64,000 nucleotides of DNA, from positions 2,294,001 to 2,358,000 of the forward strand of contig CM121341.1 of NCBI GenBank assembly GCA_051530055.1. Direction: 5' to 3'. This DNA is from Neoechinorhynchus agilis. Lineage: Eukaryota > Acanthocephala. The position numbers were made by a program, and so were the translations under genes. Shown here piece by piece: positions 1 to 10,519 of the stretch (the first letter of the stretch is position 1; the number at the start of each line of letters is the position of its first letter). The notes beneath the pieces are model-generated. The model had not been told where the DNA came from. It saw nothing but the letters and a program-made list of their open reading frames with translations, and did not search any database.

Positions 1-313
1 AGACTGATCGGAATTTCGCCGCGAGAAGCATCGCAAATACCGAAGGATTGGATAAAAGAGATAACCACCTCGAAAATTCCGGTCCTCGGATTTCATAAGC
101 AAAATATCAGATTTTTTCCGTACGTCTTGTTACCAACTATCAATTAATTTTGAATCACGGTGAATTTTATCGAATGCACTGAATAATGCTTGATGTTTCA
201 GCTTGGAATCTCCTAAAAAGTATCTTTTATTCTTCTCTAATTCTCATTGATTCGAAAATTCGACAGATTTATTGAATACCTAAGGTATAAAGTTCGGTGA
301 CTTGTACTTCTTT
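1..313. other. No recognised feature
   Basis: No open frame or repeat could be supported here. It may include flanking or terminal sequence of the LTR-element fossil that follows, but this is only inferred from position. Confidence 0.3.
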
Positions 314-502
314 TTATAATAATAACACGTTTATTTGTGGGAAAGGAAGAAGTAGTTGATCGGAAGAGTGATTTGAGCCCGAGGGTACGATTTCGAAGCA
401 CTTGGTTAAGTTAAGGGTAAGACATTTCGAGGAGTAAAATGCTTGAACCTGAGAAATTTCGTTAGAAGTAATTGAGAGTTGTGCTGAATAAGAAGAGTGT
501 TG

Positions 503-1637
503 ACATGGTGGATGAACCAAACAGCGGACCAGTTTTTCAACAAAAACTGTTTTTGTACAACACACACTATTTTATGCCCATTTACGCTAGCCCAATCAAT
601 AGCGTACTTACCACATTTCCTCCCCCGCAAATTCCTAGCCTATTTTGCGGTATTCGTCGTATGGTCGTATAGGAGGCCTCCGGTGACGTTGACTTCTCCT
701 TAAGAAAGGTGTTGCGTGCTCCCGGTCTTCGTTTTTCTTTAACTTCGGGTTGCACCTCGGCCTGCCCTGATTTCGTGACTTCACCTCCATCTTCCGCATC
801 GAACTCAACCTTCCTTTGAAGTTCTTCCTCTTCAACCATTATACTTACTTTATCCTTTTCTTGTTCCCATTCTTCGTAGCCTTCTCTTTGCCTCACGAAA
901 TCCCCGTGCGCCCTATTTTGCGTTCCGTTTTTATCCACGATTCGATAGGACACCGGTCCTGATCGTTGCTCCACGACTCCCTTTTGCCATTTCCCAGCTC
1001 TTCCTTTTTCCACCACACTTCATTGCCTTCCCCAAACTCGCAATAACGCCCATCCGGTCTCTGCCTCTGTCTTCGCGCTGTCCTGTCTCGCACTGTTTCC
1101 TCTGTATTTGGTCTGATATTGTCGAACACTGTATTCATCCTCCTCCCTAACATCATTTCTGCTGGAGCTTTTCCTGTGATTGCATGAGGCGTGTTTCTGT
1201 ATGTTTGTAGAAATTCCGTAAGTGCCCTTCGAGTATCCATTCCTTCCCCCTGCCATTCCGCGTCGCTTAAGGGTTCCTATAAATCGTTCTACCAACCCAT
1301 TCGTTTGTGGGTGGTAAGGACTCGCCTTTATGATCTCGATCCCATTTTCTTCGCAAAATGCCTTGAACTGTTGTGACATAAATTGAGGCCCGTTATCGCT
1401 CACAATTTTCTTTGGAGTCCCGAATCGAGCAAATGTTTCCCTCTTCCGATCGATCACCATTTCGGATGTTATTTTGCATGTATTGAAGAACCAAACCTCG
1501 GGCCACTTACTCCTTGCATCTACGATCGCCAAATACATCTTGGAGTTTGTCGGTCCCGCCAAATCGATGTGCACGCGCTGTACGCTATTGATTGTGCTGG
1601 CGTAAATGTGCATGTAAAAAAAGTGTGTTGGGCACAC
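503..1637 (-). mobile_element. Ty3/gypsy-type LTR retrotransposon fossil, integrase part
   Basis: The minus strand carries a recognisable retroelement integrase core: a DLAGP stretch, SKWPEV, SDNGPQF and SPYHPQTNGLVERF, which are the usual catalytic-core blocks of Ty3/gypsy integrases. A basic C-terminal tail extends towards 582. A roughly 110-bp sequence at 503-606 recurs inverted at 1577-1690, so the integrase block lies between two inverted copies of the element's leader-like sequence. The element is broken and rearranged; this piece and the gag-protease piece next door point in opposite directions. Family assignment rests on motifs only; age looks moderate because domains are still easy to read. 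Confidence 0.8.
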
Positions 1638-1690
1638 AGAGTTTTTTGAAATAAAGAAGGATCGCTGTGTGGTTCGTCCACCATGTCAAC
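503..1690. repeat. Inverted pair of leader-like sequence within the LTR fossil
   Basis: Positions 503-606 read backwards match 1577-1690 at very roughly three quarters of positions, including a shared TACGCTATTGATTG start and a CCACCATGT end. The pair brackets the integrase block and shows that the fossil was rearranged by inversion or by insertion of one copy beside another. Confidence 0.65.
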
Positions 1691-3010
1691 ATCTGGCGAC
1701 GAGGACAAATGGAAGACATGGATGGAGGGTATCATGGGACAGCAAAAGGTGTGGATGGAAGAGATGTTCAAAATGGTGTCCAAGACCCAGATCGAACAGA
1801 ACAATGTGATACGGGGAGCACAGATAACCCCATTCCGCACTTTCGATTGAGTTGAGAACTGGGCCGAGTACGTAGAACAAGCCGAAGCCCACATGGAAAT
1901 CAATGGAATCAAAGAAAGCGACGAAGAAAAGCGTAGATCCTGTATATTGGCCTGGATGGGTCCAAAGATTTACACAGAGCTAAAGAAGATGGTAGCCGGC
2001 CGACCGTTCGACGAAGTCAGCTATGTAGATGTCAAGTCGCTGATTGACGCTTACGTAGCACAGCCAATGCACCAGATAACGGCGCGCTACCTCTTTAGTA
2101 CATGCCGTAAAGCAGAAGGACAAACTCACGCCGAGTGGGCTACAGCACCACGAGGAGCTGCACGAGGATGCGGTTTCTACAACAAGGAAGTTAAGGATGA
2201 ACGATCAGCGGTCGACGAAAGGATTAAGGATCATATAATCGTGGCGACACCCTCGAAAGCTTTAAGAAAAGCTGCGATGCAAGGCAAGGATTCAGCATCA
2301 TTGGAGGAAGTCTTAAAGATTGCCGAAGCGATCGAGGTAGCAGAAAAGGCGAGTGAGCTGTTATGTGATTCAAAAAGTAACGAGCGTTCGGATCAAAGAG
2401 GAGAGGTCGAGGTTGATCGAATAATAAGAAGTCAAAGGTTCACAAGGAAATCAGAGGATAAGCGAGTACAAGAACCGAAAGAGAAGTTCGGTAATCGATG
2501 TGGAAAGTGCGGATTCGTTCATCGAGATAAAGTTCAATGTCCGGCAAGTAGAGGAAAATGTTACAAGTGTAGTATTAGCGGACATTTTGCCCAAATGTGT
2601 AGAAAAGCGTGGGTGAGACAAGTAGAAGCGGTAAAAGGAGTGCAGCCTAGAGAGGATGAGTGGGAACTTAAGAAAGGTTATGGTTGTTATGGGCTAATCT
2701 GCACTGCAAATGACGAGGGTAATCGAGCAGAAATAACGGCGATGGTCGATGGATGTCAAGTGACAATGAATTTTGATACTGGCGCGGAAGTTAGTATCAT
2801 CGACGAGGACATGTGGAGTAAGATCGGAAAGCCGAGTTTGAAAGCGACGAAGCGATTGAAGGCGTTTTGAAGGATCCGAAATCGACTGTCTGGGCAAGTG
2901 CAAAGTGAGAATCGAAACAAGAGGGATAAAGAAGAATACAGTGGTGCACGTGGTAAAAGGAACGAAGGGATGTTTATGGGGGATTGGCTGGATAAAGCTG
3001 TTTGATATGG
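1684..3010 (+). mobile_element. Ty3/gypsy-type LTR retrotransposon fossil, gag and protease part
   Basis: The plus strand reads as a gag-like region followed by two CCHC zinc knuckles (CGKCGFVHRDKVQC and CYKCSISGHFAQMC) and an aspartic-protease core FDTGAEVSIID. This order is standard for Ty3/gypsy elements. It begins just after the leader-like sequence that is inverted on the far side of the integrase block. The copy is broken and is treated as a fossil; no reverse transcriptase part was recognised in the window. Confidence 0.8.
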
Positions 3011-3358
3011 AGTTACCCCCTTCAGTGATCGTCAGGGAAGCTCCTCGGGGGTTCTTTATTGTTGATTGCTAAGGTATTCGGGGCAACGCTCCCTTTTTCG
3101 ATAAATTGTAATCTGTTGTTTAAGAAGGATTTCAATGATTTGATTAGTAAGGCGGCAATACCAAATTTAGAGCATGTGTCAAGGAGAAGATTCATAGTTG
3201 TTTCGGATTTCATTGGTCGAAATCGGTGGACAATTTTCCATGTATTTCGCATCTAACGAATGCGATTGTAAAAAACAAACCTTGAAGGAAAAACAAGTCG
3301 CATTTCTCGACAAAATCTAGGTTATAAACAATCGCGAATGTAGGACTCATTTTGGCAA

Positions 3359-3829
3359 ATGACTGACCAATCAAAGGATGTGAAGAATTACGACCAAGAA
3401 CTTCGGGAGGCTTTCGAGAGACTTGACAATGACAAAAGTGGATCTATTGAGAAATGTGACCTTGCATTAGGATTGAAGAATTTGGGTTTGAATTTGGACG
3501 AAAAGGACTTTGAACAGATTTTCGCTTTCATGGACAAAAATCTGGATGGAAAACTAGATTTTGAAGAGTTTAAAAAGGTTACTGAAATTGCAGAATTCCA
3601 AACCAAGAATTTCGAGCGCAATGCTACGAAGGACCTTTTTGAACAACTCGACACTGACAAGAGCGGCAAACTTGACTTTTTAGAGGTTCAACGAGGTCTC
3701 ACTAAAATGGGTTTAAAGATGTCCAATGATGATTTTCTTCGCCTGTTCGACGTTATGGACGTAGACAAGAGCGGACACATCGATTTTGAGGAGTTCTGCA
3801 AAGTCGTTCATATCGCGAAGATTGCGTAA
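3359..3829 (+). CDS. Four-EF-hand calcium-binding protein, calmodulin superfamily
   Basis: This single-exon frame of 156 residues holds four EF-hand loops at residues 23-34 (DNDKSGSIEKCD), 59-70 (DKNLDGKLDFEE), 98-109 (DTDKSGKLDFLE) and 134-145 (DVDKSGHIDFEE). Loops 2-4 have all acidic ligands in place including the final Glu; loop 1 ends in Asp, so it may bind more weakly or favour magnesium. The two-lobe layout and length fit calmodulin-like sensors, but the sequence is clearly not calmodulin. The second EF-hand gene of the window, near 26.0 kb, is unlike it. The start is the first ATG. A possible AATAAA signal lies about 25 bases after the stop. Partner and pathway cannot be told from sequence. 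Confidence 0.85.
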   Translation: MTDQSKDVKNYDQELREAFERLDNDKSGSIEKCDLALGLKNLGLNLDEKDFEQIFAFMDKNLDGKLDFEEFKKVTEIAEFQTKNFERNATKDLFEQLDTDKSGKLDFLEVQRGLTKMGLKMSNDDFLRLFDVMDVDKSGHIDFEEFCKVVHIAKIA

Positions 3830-3999
3830 AATTTTGTTAGAATTAAGCGTTAGCAATAAACAATAATCGACGAAAGTTGCTTAGTTTTTATCTATCACTG
3901 AAGAAAACGCAAAAAATAATCTAAGTGGTTAAATAGTTATTCTGCACTTACACGCGTTTTTGGTGGATTGTGTTGCTTAATTTTTTAGCTATGAAGACA

Positions 4000-5041
4000 G
4001 AGTTTGTAACCTCGTGGCTCACCTATTGTTCAAGTTCTGGCTAATCTCATCATGGATCGATGATATATTCTTTATTTGACCCGGTGATGAACAGAGTGCT
4101 GATCAGTTCCGGGAACATCTCAACCGCGAGCAAATTCACTATGAATAGATGCGATAAAAATGGGAGGTTGCCGTTTCTAGATGTGTTGATTCAGAAAAAA
4201 ATGGAACACGAATTACTACCTTCGTCTACAGAAAGGTAACTGAAACAAATAATTGTATAATTTGGAACAGTGCCCATAATAAGAGCACAAAAGTTGGTAC
4301 ATTCCGAGGCTTTCTGCATCGTGCCTACAACATCGGCAGTTAGGAGTGCCTCGGAGATGAGATCCACAATTTTCAGCAAGTTTGCATCCCCCAAAGATGT
4401 TCTTACTTCAGCGCGAGAGCAAGTGGACCGAACGACGAACAATCAGTCAAACGAAACATTCATAGGACCGAATCGAATGGACCTGTGCATTGGAGTCCCG
4501 GAGATGGACCCACAAACCAACTCTTGGCGTAACAGAATCTCTATGATAATTAAGAACAGCGGTCTGCCGATAAAACACCAATTTTATTTTCAACCTTCAG
4601 TGCTGATAGGAAACCTCTTTTCCCGGAAACTCACCAGAAGGTGGAAAAGAGGGCTGCTGTCTACAAAGTTTCTTATGGCCACTGCACTAGCAATTACATT
4701 GGACAAACAAGCAGGAATCTGAAGACGAGAAACATAAACGGTCAAAGATTTAGAAGGTGGTATCCTCGAATGTCGCATTGAACGAGGTACAAACTGGCCA
4801 GTGGCCAATTATGACCAGACAATGTTTTTAGCAAGTGACCATAATAACTTTCGACGCTTAATTGAGGAAGCCTTCTTAATCAAAGAACAAAAACCGGACA
4901 TGAATGACTAACGAGATTACAAACTCTTTCTTCATAGCTAAAAAATGGTACAAAACAATCAACCACGAGCGCGTTGTTCATAATCAAACTGATGATGAGC
5001 CCGACGAAGTTCGAAGCGTTTTTAGACAGGCGCTAACCAAG
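4000..5041 (+). mobile_element. Penelope-like element fragment (RT end plus GIY-YIG endonuclease)
   Basis: The plus strand, in more than one frame, shows Penelope-like landmarks: a WIDDIFFI reverse-transcriptase motif near 4055, RLPFLDVLIQKK near 4165, and a GIY-YIG-type stretch reading YKVSYGHCTSNYIGQTSRN near 4665-4720. That order, RT followed by GIY-YIG nuclease, is diagnostic of Penelope-like retroelements. The copy is decayed. It ends in a CTGATGATGAGCCCGACGAA tail (4989-5008), which recurs in tails near 16.5 kb. An R2-type LINE has inserted directly after this tail, and the rest of the PLE end resumes near 5926. Confidence 0.75.
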
Positions 5042-5925
5042 TTCCCGTGAATGGCCTCAGACAGTCGATCTGGGACGGACCTCTTGTCGCGAGAGCTCAC
5101 AGCTCTCTTCTTTCAGGTTCTCGCGATGGGGTCGTCCGAGCTAGACTGTTGGCAGTTTCAACACGAGAATCTGGGGCGTGGTTGGAGGCTGTTCCTCTGG
5201 CATCTGTGGGAACTCTTCTTACTGACGAGGTGACGAGGATCGCAGTATCCTTAAGACTCGGTCTCCCGATATGCACGCCCCATCGCTGTCGATGTGGGTC
5301 TTTGGTTGATGCTTTCGGGCGACACGGTCTCGTCTGCAGAAGGTCAGCAGGAAGGTTCTCACGCCATTCTGAAATCAATAACGCAATTTCTCGGGCGTTG
5401 AGAACGGCGAACTTCCCGAACATCCTGGAACCCGCCCACCTCTGCAGACTAGACGGCCGTAGGCCCGATGGAATTTCGGTCTTCCCGTGGCGGGAGGGCA
5501 AATGCCTTCTCTGGGACGCCACGTGTGTGGATACCCTCGCAGCCAGCAACATCCCCTACTCCCTCGAAATCGCCGGTGGTGCCGCCAGTGCAGCGGAAGG
5601 GAGGAAGGTACGAAAATATATGCAGCTATCGAGGGCTCACTATTTTGTCCCCTTTGGGGTAGAGACGTATGGAGCGCTCGGCAGCTCGGCACTCTCTCTG
5701 CTCAAGGATCTCTCGAAGAAATTGAGAGGCAACCGGAGACTCAAGAGCAGGCTTATTTCTTCGACAAAATATCTCGCTGGCAGTACAACGGGGCAATGCT
5801 GCCAGCGTGATGGCGACGGTCGAGGAAGGACAAAAGCTGGAATTTGGTGGGAGGTGGTGAATGTAAAGAAAAGTAACCAAATGTGGCTTGTTGAACATTT
5901 CATCCGAAGAAGAGATTTACTGGGT
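5042..5925 (+). mobile_element. R2-type LINE, 3' part with restriction-like endonuclease
   Basis: A frame from 5047 encodes the C-terminal part of a site-specific-type LINE protein. It shows a zinc-binding stretch (CTPHRCRCG and GRHGLVC) followed by a PD-(D/E)xK-like nuclease core (RRPDGISVFPWREGKCLLWD). This CCHC-then-nuclease order is that of restriction-like-endonuclease LINEs such as R2, Hero and Utopia. The reverse transcriptase is absent, so the copy is 5'-truncated. Close relatives lie at 28.2-29.75 kb and 48.2-49.0 kb and as short tails elsewhere. The copy sits inside a Penelope-like element, so it is the younger of the two. Confidence 0.8.
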
Positions 5926-5995
5926 GAATGCCTAAACAATAATTCTAATCATACAATCCGGTATCTAACGTATCGACATTTTAAAATTTGATTGT
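5926..5995 (+). mobile_element. Penelope-like element tail, resumed after the LINE insertion
   Basis: The sequence GCCTAAACAATAATTCTAAT and what follows matches terminal sequence at 16620-16680 and 57835-57905. In the uninterrupted 16.6-kb copy it comes right after TTCGAAACGTTTTTTAATAA, which in the copy here is found at 5010, on the other side of the LINE. The two halves therefore belong to one element split by insertion. Confidence 0.65.
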
Positions 5996-6524
5996 TATTG
6001 CATTCCAATTTGATTCCTTTATATCCGAAGCATCCGAGTCGACGAACTTTTTTTTTTAATATTCATGACTCATTTAATAAATTCGGATAAACTTTGTTAT
6101 CGTTTCAGCGTATTCCTTAAACCCTGTTTTAATTGCGAAATGGAATTTAAATAAGATTATAAAAACTAGATTGAAGTGACAAAGACCTATACAAAAATAA
6201 CGTGCGAATGGATTTCAAAAATAATTCCGGTTTCTTAATTTCAGCAGTGTAGTATGCCCAATCGATATTATTGGGGAATAAATGCATTGTTTGAACATTT
6301 AAAGCTACGTGTGAATTCTGTGAAGACGAGCAGCTGTCAGAATTATTTGTAGCCCAACCGGAGCTTTTCATCGCTAAAAAATCGCTCTTCTTGAAACAAA
6401 AAGCGCAACGATCCTGTAAATCGCAAATAAATATCAATGAGATTATAGCGAATCGATGTTTTTTTCAATAAAATTCAATACAATTCATTTTGTTTGGGGA
6501 TCAAGGGATGAAGTGTTGATTGTA

Positions 6525-9128
6525 TTATTCCGGTTTTTTGGATTCTGCACTTTTATTATCATCTCGTTCTTGCGATTCCCTAGCCAATCGATCACTCGCT
6601 TGAATCGTTGCTGTAGATTTACGGTTTTCCAAATCATCCGTTTTATTTGATGGCGCTTCGAGGCTAAATGCTGATTGATGATCAATAAAACGTTCAATGT
6701 TATCTTCCTCGGCTCGCGTTACTGCTATAAATTGTGAAACTGGTGCGGTGAAAGATGAACCAGCTGAAGGATTCGTTATCGATCCAGGCGCCGTGGTTTG
6801 TTCAAGTTCAAAACATCGTTGGCAGTAATATAAATAGCCGCGACGATTCCGGAGTGTTTTTGTAATTTTTTTGCATATGCAACAAAATCGACGCTTGTTT
6901 AAGTGCTTGAACGTGGAATCGTTAGGATTCCGACGTTCTTGCTTATCCGACTTGGTTACTGCCTTTTCCTTTACAGCGATTGGCGGATTCACAGTTTCGG
7001 ATTTGTCAATTTGTCGACCGACGCTGCTTGCCGCACTTTGATTGGCCTCGTTTTTAAATTTCCTACAAGTCTCGCATTGACACAATCCATCAGAATCATA
7101 CATCGATGAGCTTTCGGCGATTCCGGGTTCTGGTACAATTGATCCACTGTGCACCATTTCGATCAATTGATTTAAACAGGAATCATTTGCTGGATGTGGC
7201 GGCTCAACTTGAGATTGTTTCGGGGATGTTTCCGCAATTTCGGCAGTATTCAACCATTCCTCGACTGCTTTTGCGGACAAACTGTAGCAAATTTCGCATA
7301 TTTCAGTCCCAGGATGCAAAGGTGTTCCTTCGGTGATATTCTCAGCGCAAAGATGGCAGCTTAACTCATCATTCGCTTGCTGAGTTTCGGTATTACCGAC
7401 AAATTCATTTTCCGGATTTCTCGTCGGAGTTTCACGAGCTGGTTCGTTTTGCAATGTTTGAACATCAGTTGAACGAGCGTTTTCCGGTGGAAGCTTGGAT
7501 CCAGGAATGATAGTACCAATGCACTTTTGGCAGAATTTAAATTGTCCATAGCTGTACCATTCGGTGCTCTCTTTCGCTGAACATTTTGAGCAAGACGAAT
7601 CATTGCACCGGCGATGTGGATCATACGATTCTTGAAGATTTTCATTCGAAGGAACGACGGATCCAATGCATTCTTGGCATATACTCAGATGTCCATAAGT
7701 GTACCAGCTTGAGCTTTGATTTGTTCCACAGTAATCGCAACGTCGATTGCTGGTGGAATGATGATGTTGCGAACTCTCTGGTGCAGGATTTTCATTTGAA
7801 GTTAATGCTGGAGCATCACTGAACGTAGGATTCGTCGCTTGTGTTGGTGCTTGAGCAATATTTTGATTTGAAGCATTCGTTTGCGCTGCTCCCAAAGAAG
7901 CGCTTGTTTGTTGCCCAACTGCAGCATGAATGTTTGCCAATTGTGCCATAACTGAGAATGTACACAAATCCATGCATTTTTCGCAAATCCACAATTCCCC
8001 GAACTTTTGCCATCTCGAACTTTGGTTTATCTTACATATAACACAGATTCTGTCATCGTGAGAATTCTGTTGCTGTTCGCGATCAGTGGAACTGTTTCGA
8101 TTGGGTTGAACTGCCGATGAACGTTGATGTTGATTAAAGTCCTGGGTTTGTCTATCACGAGACCTTATAAAAACCTTCCTGGCCATTTGAGGTGCACAAT
8201 TCTTGCACAAAAGAAGATTATAGCAGCGATACCAGGAAGAGCATCTCATTCTATAGCATCTTTGACAGCTAATTCGCTCATTTGTTGACTGTCGAAACTT
8301 TGAAGAACTCCGACGAGCCGATATTTTTTGAGTGTTTGCATTTGGATCGCGATTACCACCATTTTTTTTATTTGAATCTTCGGCTGTTCTGAAAAGGGCA
8401 TTTGCACATTTGTTACACAAGAATTTTTCTCTTTTGTAACACCAGGAAACACTATCATTGGTGCCACAAAGAAGACAAGGTTTTCCTGTTTTGCTTTTAA
8501 GCAAACGCGAATGAATGTTTTCTAAGCCGTGTTCTAAATCTAAAAATTCATTGACAATTTCAACTCCAAGTATCCCGGCGTTATTGCAATTTGTAGCCTC
8601 CCGTCGAATCATGTTGTCAAGCTGTTTGGGAAGACAGCATTGTTCAATGATTCTTGATGGTTGTTCAGTTCTGGGTACATTTCGTCCAATTAATCCTTGA
8701 GCGTTTTGCGTCGCCGTAGAAGCTGCTGTTTGATCATTGTTTTGAGCAGTGTCTGAAGATCGATTAACAAAATCAAATAACACTGGAAGGGAAGCAGCGA
8801 TTATTGGAGCGACTGATCTCATGCTGGCCATAAGTTCGTTCATCAGGTTCACTTGTGGAGCTGGAACAGTCGCAGGAAACTGGTTTGTAATTCTCGGTGA
8901 ATCATTGCGCAGGCCAAGAAGGTCGGTCAATTCATTTTGATTTGCTGGTGGATTGAGTCGACTATCACTTGCATCCCTCGCTCCCATTTGTTGCTCCAAG
9001 CTGCTTGTGATATGAGTACTCGCCGGTATGTGAATGTTTGAAGGATCGACTCTGGAGCCTGGATTTTGTAGCAGGTTTTCCACTTGGTCAGGAAGGCATC
9101 GAAGAATGTCATATACTGCGGGATCCAT
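6525..9128 (-). CDS. Seven-finger GATA-like zinc finger protein, 867 residues
   Basis: The intronless frame has seven fingers of the exact form C-x2-C-x16-C-x2-C, at residues 218-241, 288-311, 362-385, 464-487, 513-536, 591-614 and 749-772. Fingers 1-5 keep the tryptophan eight residues after the second cysteine and begin like GATA fingers (CLLCGTNDSVSW, CDYCGTNQSSSW, ending LCNKC or ICQEC). Classic GATA fingers have 17 residues between cysteine pairs, so this is a one-residue-shorter variant. Fingers 6 and 7 lack the tryptophan. The basic tail that GATA factors use for DNA contact is not evident. Linkers are rich in Asn, Gln and Ser. The start ATG follows an AG-ended tract. It could be a nuclear DNA- or protein-binding factor; the role is not known. 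Confidence 0.8.
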   Translation of the reverse strand: MDPAVYDILRCLPDQVENLLQNPGSRVDPSNIHIPASTHITSSLEQQMGARDASDSRLNPPANQNELTDLLGLRNDSPRITNQFPATVPAPQVNLMNELMASMRSVAPIIAASLPVLFDFVNRSSDTAQNNDQTAASTATQNAQGLIGRNVPRTEQPSRIIEQCCLPKQLDNMIRREATNCNNAGILGVEIVNEFLDLEHGLENIHSRLLKSKTGKPCLLCGTNDSVSWCYKREKFLCNKCANALFRTAEDSNKKNGGNRDPNANTQKISARRSSSKFRQSTNERISCQRCYRMRCSSWYRCYNLLLCKNCAPQMARKVFIRSRDRQTQDFNQHQRSSAVQPNRNSSTDREQQQNSHDDRICVICKINQSSRWQKFGELWICEKCMDLCTFSVMAQLANIHAAVGQQTSASLGAAQTNASNQNIAQAPTQATNPTFSDAPALTSNENPAPESSQHHHSTSNRRCDYCGTNQSSSWYTYGHLSICQECIGSVVPSNENLQESYDPHRRCNDSSCSKCSAKESTEWYSYGQFKFCQKCIGTIIPGSKLPPENARSTDVQTLQNEPARETPTRNPENEFVGNTETQQANDELSCHLCAENITEGTPLHPGTEICEICYSLSAKAVEEWLNTAEIAETSPKQSQVEPPHPANDSCLNQLIEMVHSGSIVPEPGIAESSSMYDSDGLCQCETCRKFKNEANQSAASSVGRQIDKSETVNPPIAVKEKAVTKSDKQERRNPNDSTFKHLNKRRFCCICKKITKTLRNRRGYLYYCQRCFELEQTTAPGSITNPSAGSSFTAPVSQFIAVTRAEEDNIERFIDHQSAFSLEAPSNKTDDLENRKSTATIQASDRLARESQERDDNKSAESKKPE

Positions 9129-9230
9129 TGGTGAAACTAAATGTTCGGATTAATGAAGAGAATTTAGAAATTTTATAAAAGTATCGCGTTCTATCTTAAC
9201 TAAGACGAATGATCCGGGATTTTTCAGAGC

Positions 9231-9244
9231 GCATATATATATAC
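9231..9244 (-). promoter_or_regulatory. TATA-like box upstream of the seven-finger gene
   Basis: A TATATATATA tract lies about 105 bases before the start codon at 9128 and reads correctly on the minus strand. Position and sequence fit a core promoter, but AT-rich DNA makes chance matches common. Confidence 0.35.
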
Positions 9245-9985
9245 CTATGGCTTAGAAACAATGATTTGACGAATGAGCTTGTTTTGTACACATCGCTCAT
9301 ACAGTCCTATGGGAGGTTCTTGGATGTGTTTTCCATAATGGTTTCCCCTTTAGTCATGACTTTCTAACCAGCAAATGTTTTGCAAAACAAAAAACTAATA
9401 ATATTGTAAATTAACGGACGTAAAAGAACATAGAAAGTTAGAACTTTTGAAGGCCGGTTATGTTCGTTTAAGAACTTAAAATACTACCTTCTTGAACAGC
9501 TTGCTTTCCAGCTCACAACGTTCTGAAATACAAAATATTATTTGCTTTGGATATTATCCTTGTGAAATACTACTTGATTCTCCAGCCGCACGTTCGATAA
9601 AAATATTGTTTGTTTTTTGAACAACATGCAAATATTTTTCGATTGAAACTGTATTCTATAATACATTTTTTAGCGGAATAATAAATTTCCTTTAAATTTA
9701 ATACAGGTGTTTGTTTTACATGAGATTAGCTGTAAAGCGCAAATGCCGATTTAATGCAATGCTTTTCGGGTTTTTTGTACGACAAACTTTTGTGTATTTG
9801 TATCAAAATTTGAATATCACGGAACGATTTTTTGAACTATTTTTGCGTACCATGTATTATCCTTGATTTAAAAATAAGAGATTGAGGCTCAACGGAAGGA
9901 ACAATCGTTGCTTGTAACGGTGCTGTGATCTCATTGGCGGCCGAAAAGTATTTCATGCTTCATGCGCCAATGATATTTCTACTAA
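9245..9985. other. No recognised gene between the seven-finger gene and the membrane-protein exon
   Basis: AT-rich sequence without a convincing open frame or repeat. It probably contains upstream control sequence of the minus-strand seven-finger gene. Confidence 0.35.
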
Positions 9986-9989
9986 ATCA

Positions 9990-10475
9990 TCAACTGAGCG
10001 TAGTTTCAGTAAACGAAAATATAAATAGTTTATACTGTTTTGGGGCGATGGGAAACTCAATAAGACCAAATAAATAGCTAATGCGAAGCCGTAATGCTTT
10101 CTTACAGGAAGGTAGTTTCAAATAAAATCCGTTCGAGACAATTTTCATTTTATTTTTCGTTTCTTGCCTATGTCTCAAGCGAGTTACGATGCACGCCATA
10201 AAACTAATGATAATCAAAACAGACAATACAATTGCACCAATAATCAATATCCAATTGGTGCTTCTTGGCACCGCTTTTCGGGATGCAATGTTTTTAGACA
10301 TTATTGAATCATCTGCTAGACGAGTTGAAGCTATCGTTGATTCTGTAGTCGACGACGTTGATCTTTCAGTTGTTGCAGTCTTAAATGTAATTGGCGCTTT
10401 TGTTGCTGTTGTAAACAATTCGACAGCATCTAAACAAACAAAAGATTCATTGACTTTCAACGCTTCTAAGATTAT
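9990..10475 (-). CDS. Last exon of a single-pass membrane protein, unrecognised
   Basis: The frame has no ATG at its beginning; an AG-ended tract near 10475 (TATAATCTTAG) suggests a spliced exon. It encodes a Ser/Thr-rich stretch, as in a glycosylated stalk, then one strong membrane segment (WILIIGAIVLSVLIIISFMA) and a basic stop-transfer patch (RLRHRQETKNK), followed by about 55 cytoplasmic residues. This is the layout of the C-terminal end of a type I receptor or adhesion protein. The family is not recognised. Upstream exons should lie on the minus strand above 10.5 kb but none could be identified. Confidence 0.45.
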   Translation of the reverse strand: MILEALKVNESFVCLDAVELFTTATKAPITFKTATTERSTSSTTESTIASTRLADDSIMSKNIASRKAVPRSTNWILIIGAIVLSVLIIISFMACIVTRLRHRQETKNKMKIVSNGFYLKLPSCKKALRLRISYLFGLIEFPIAPKQYKLFIFSFTETTLS

Positions 10476-10519
10476 ACATCCACTTCAGGTAATAAAAGAT
10501 ATGAATCGTTGTTAATGGA

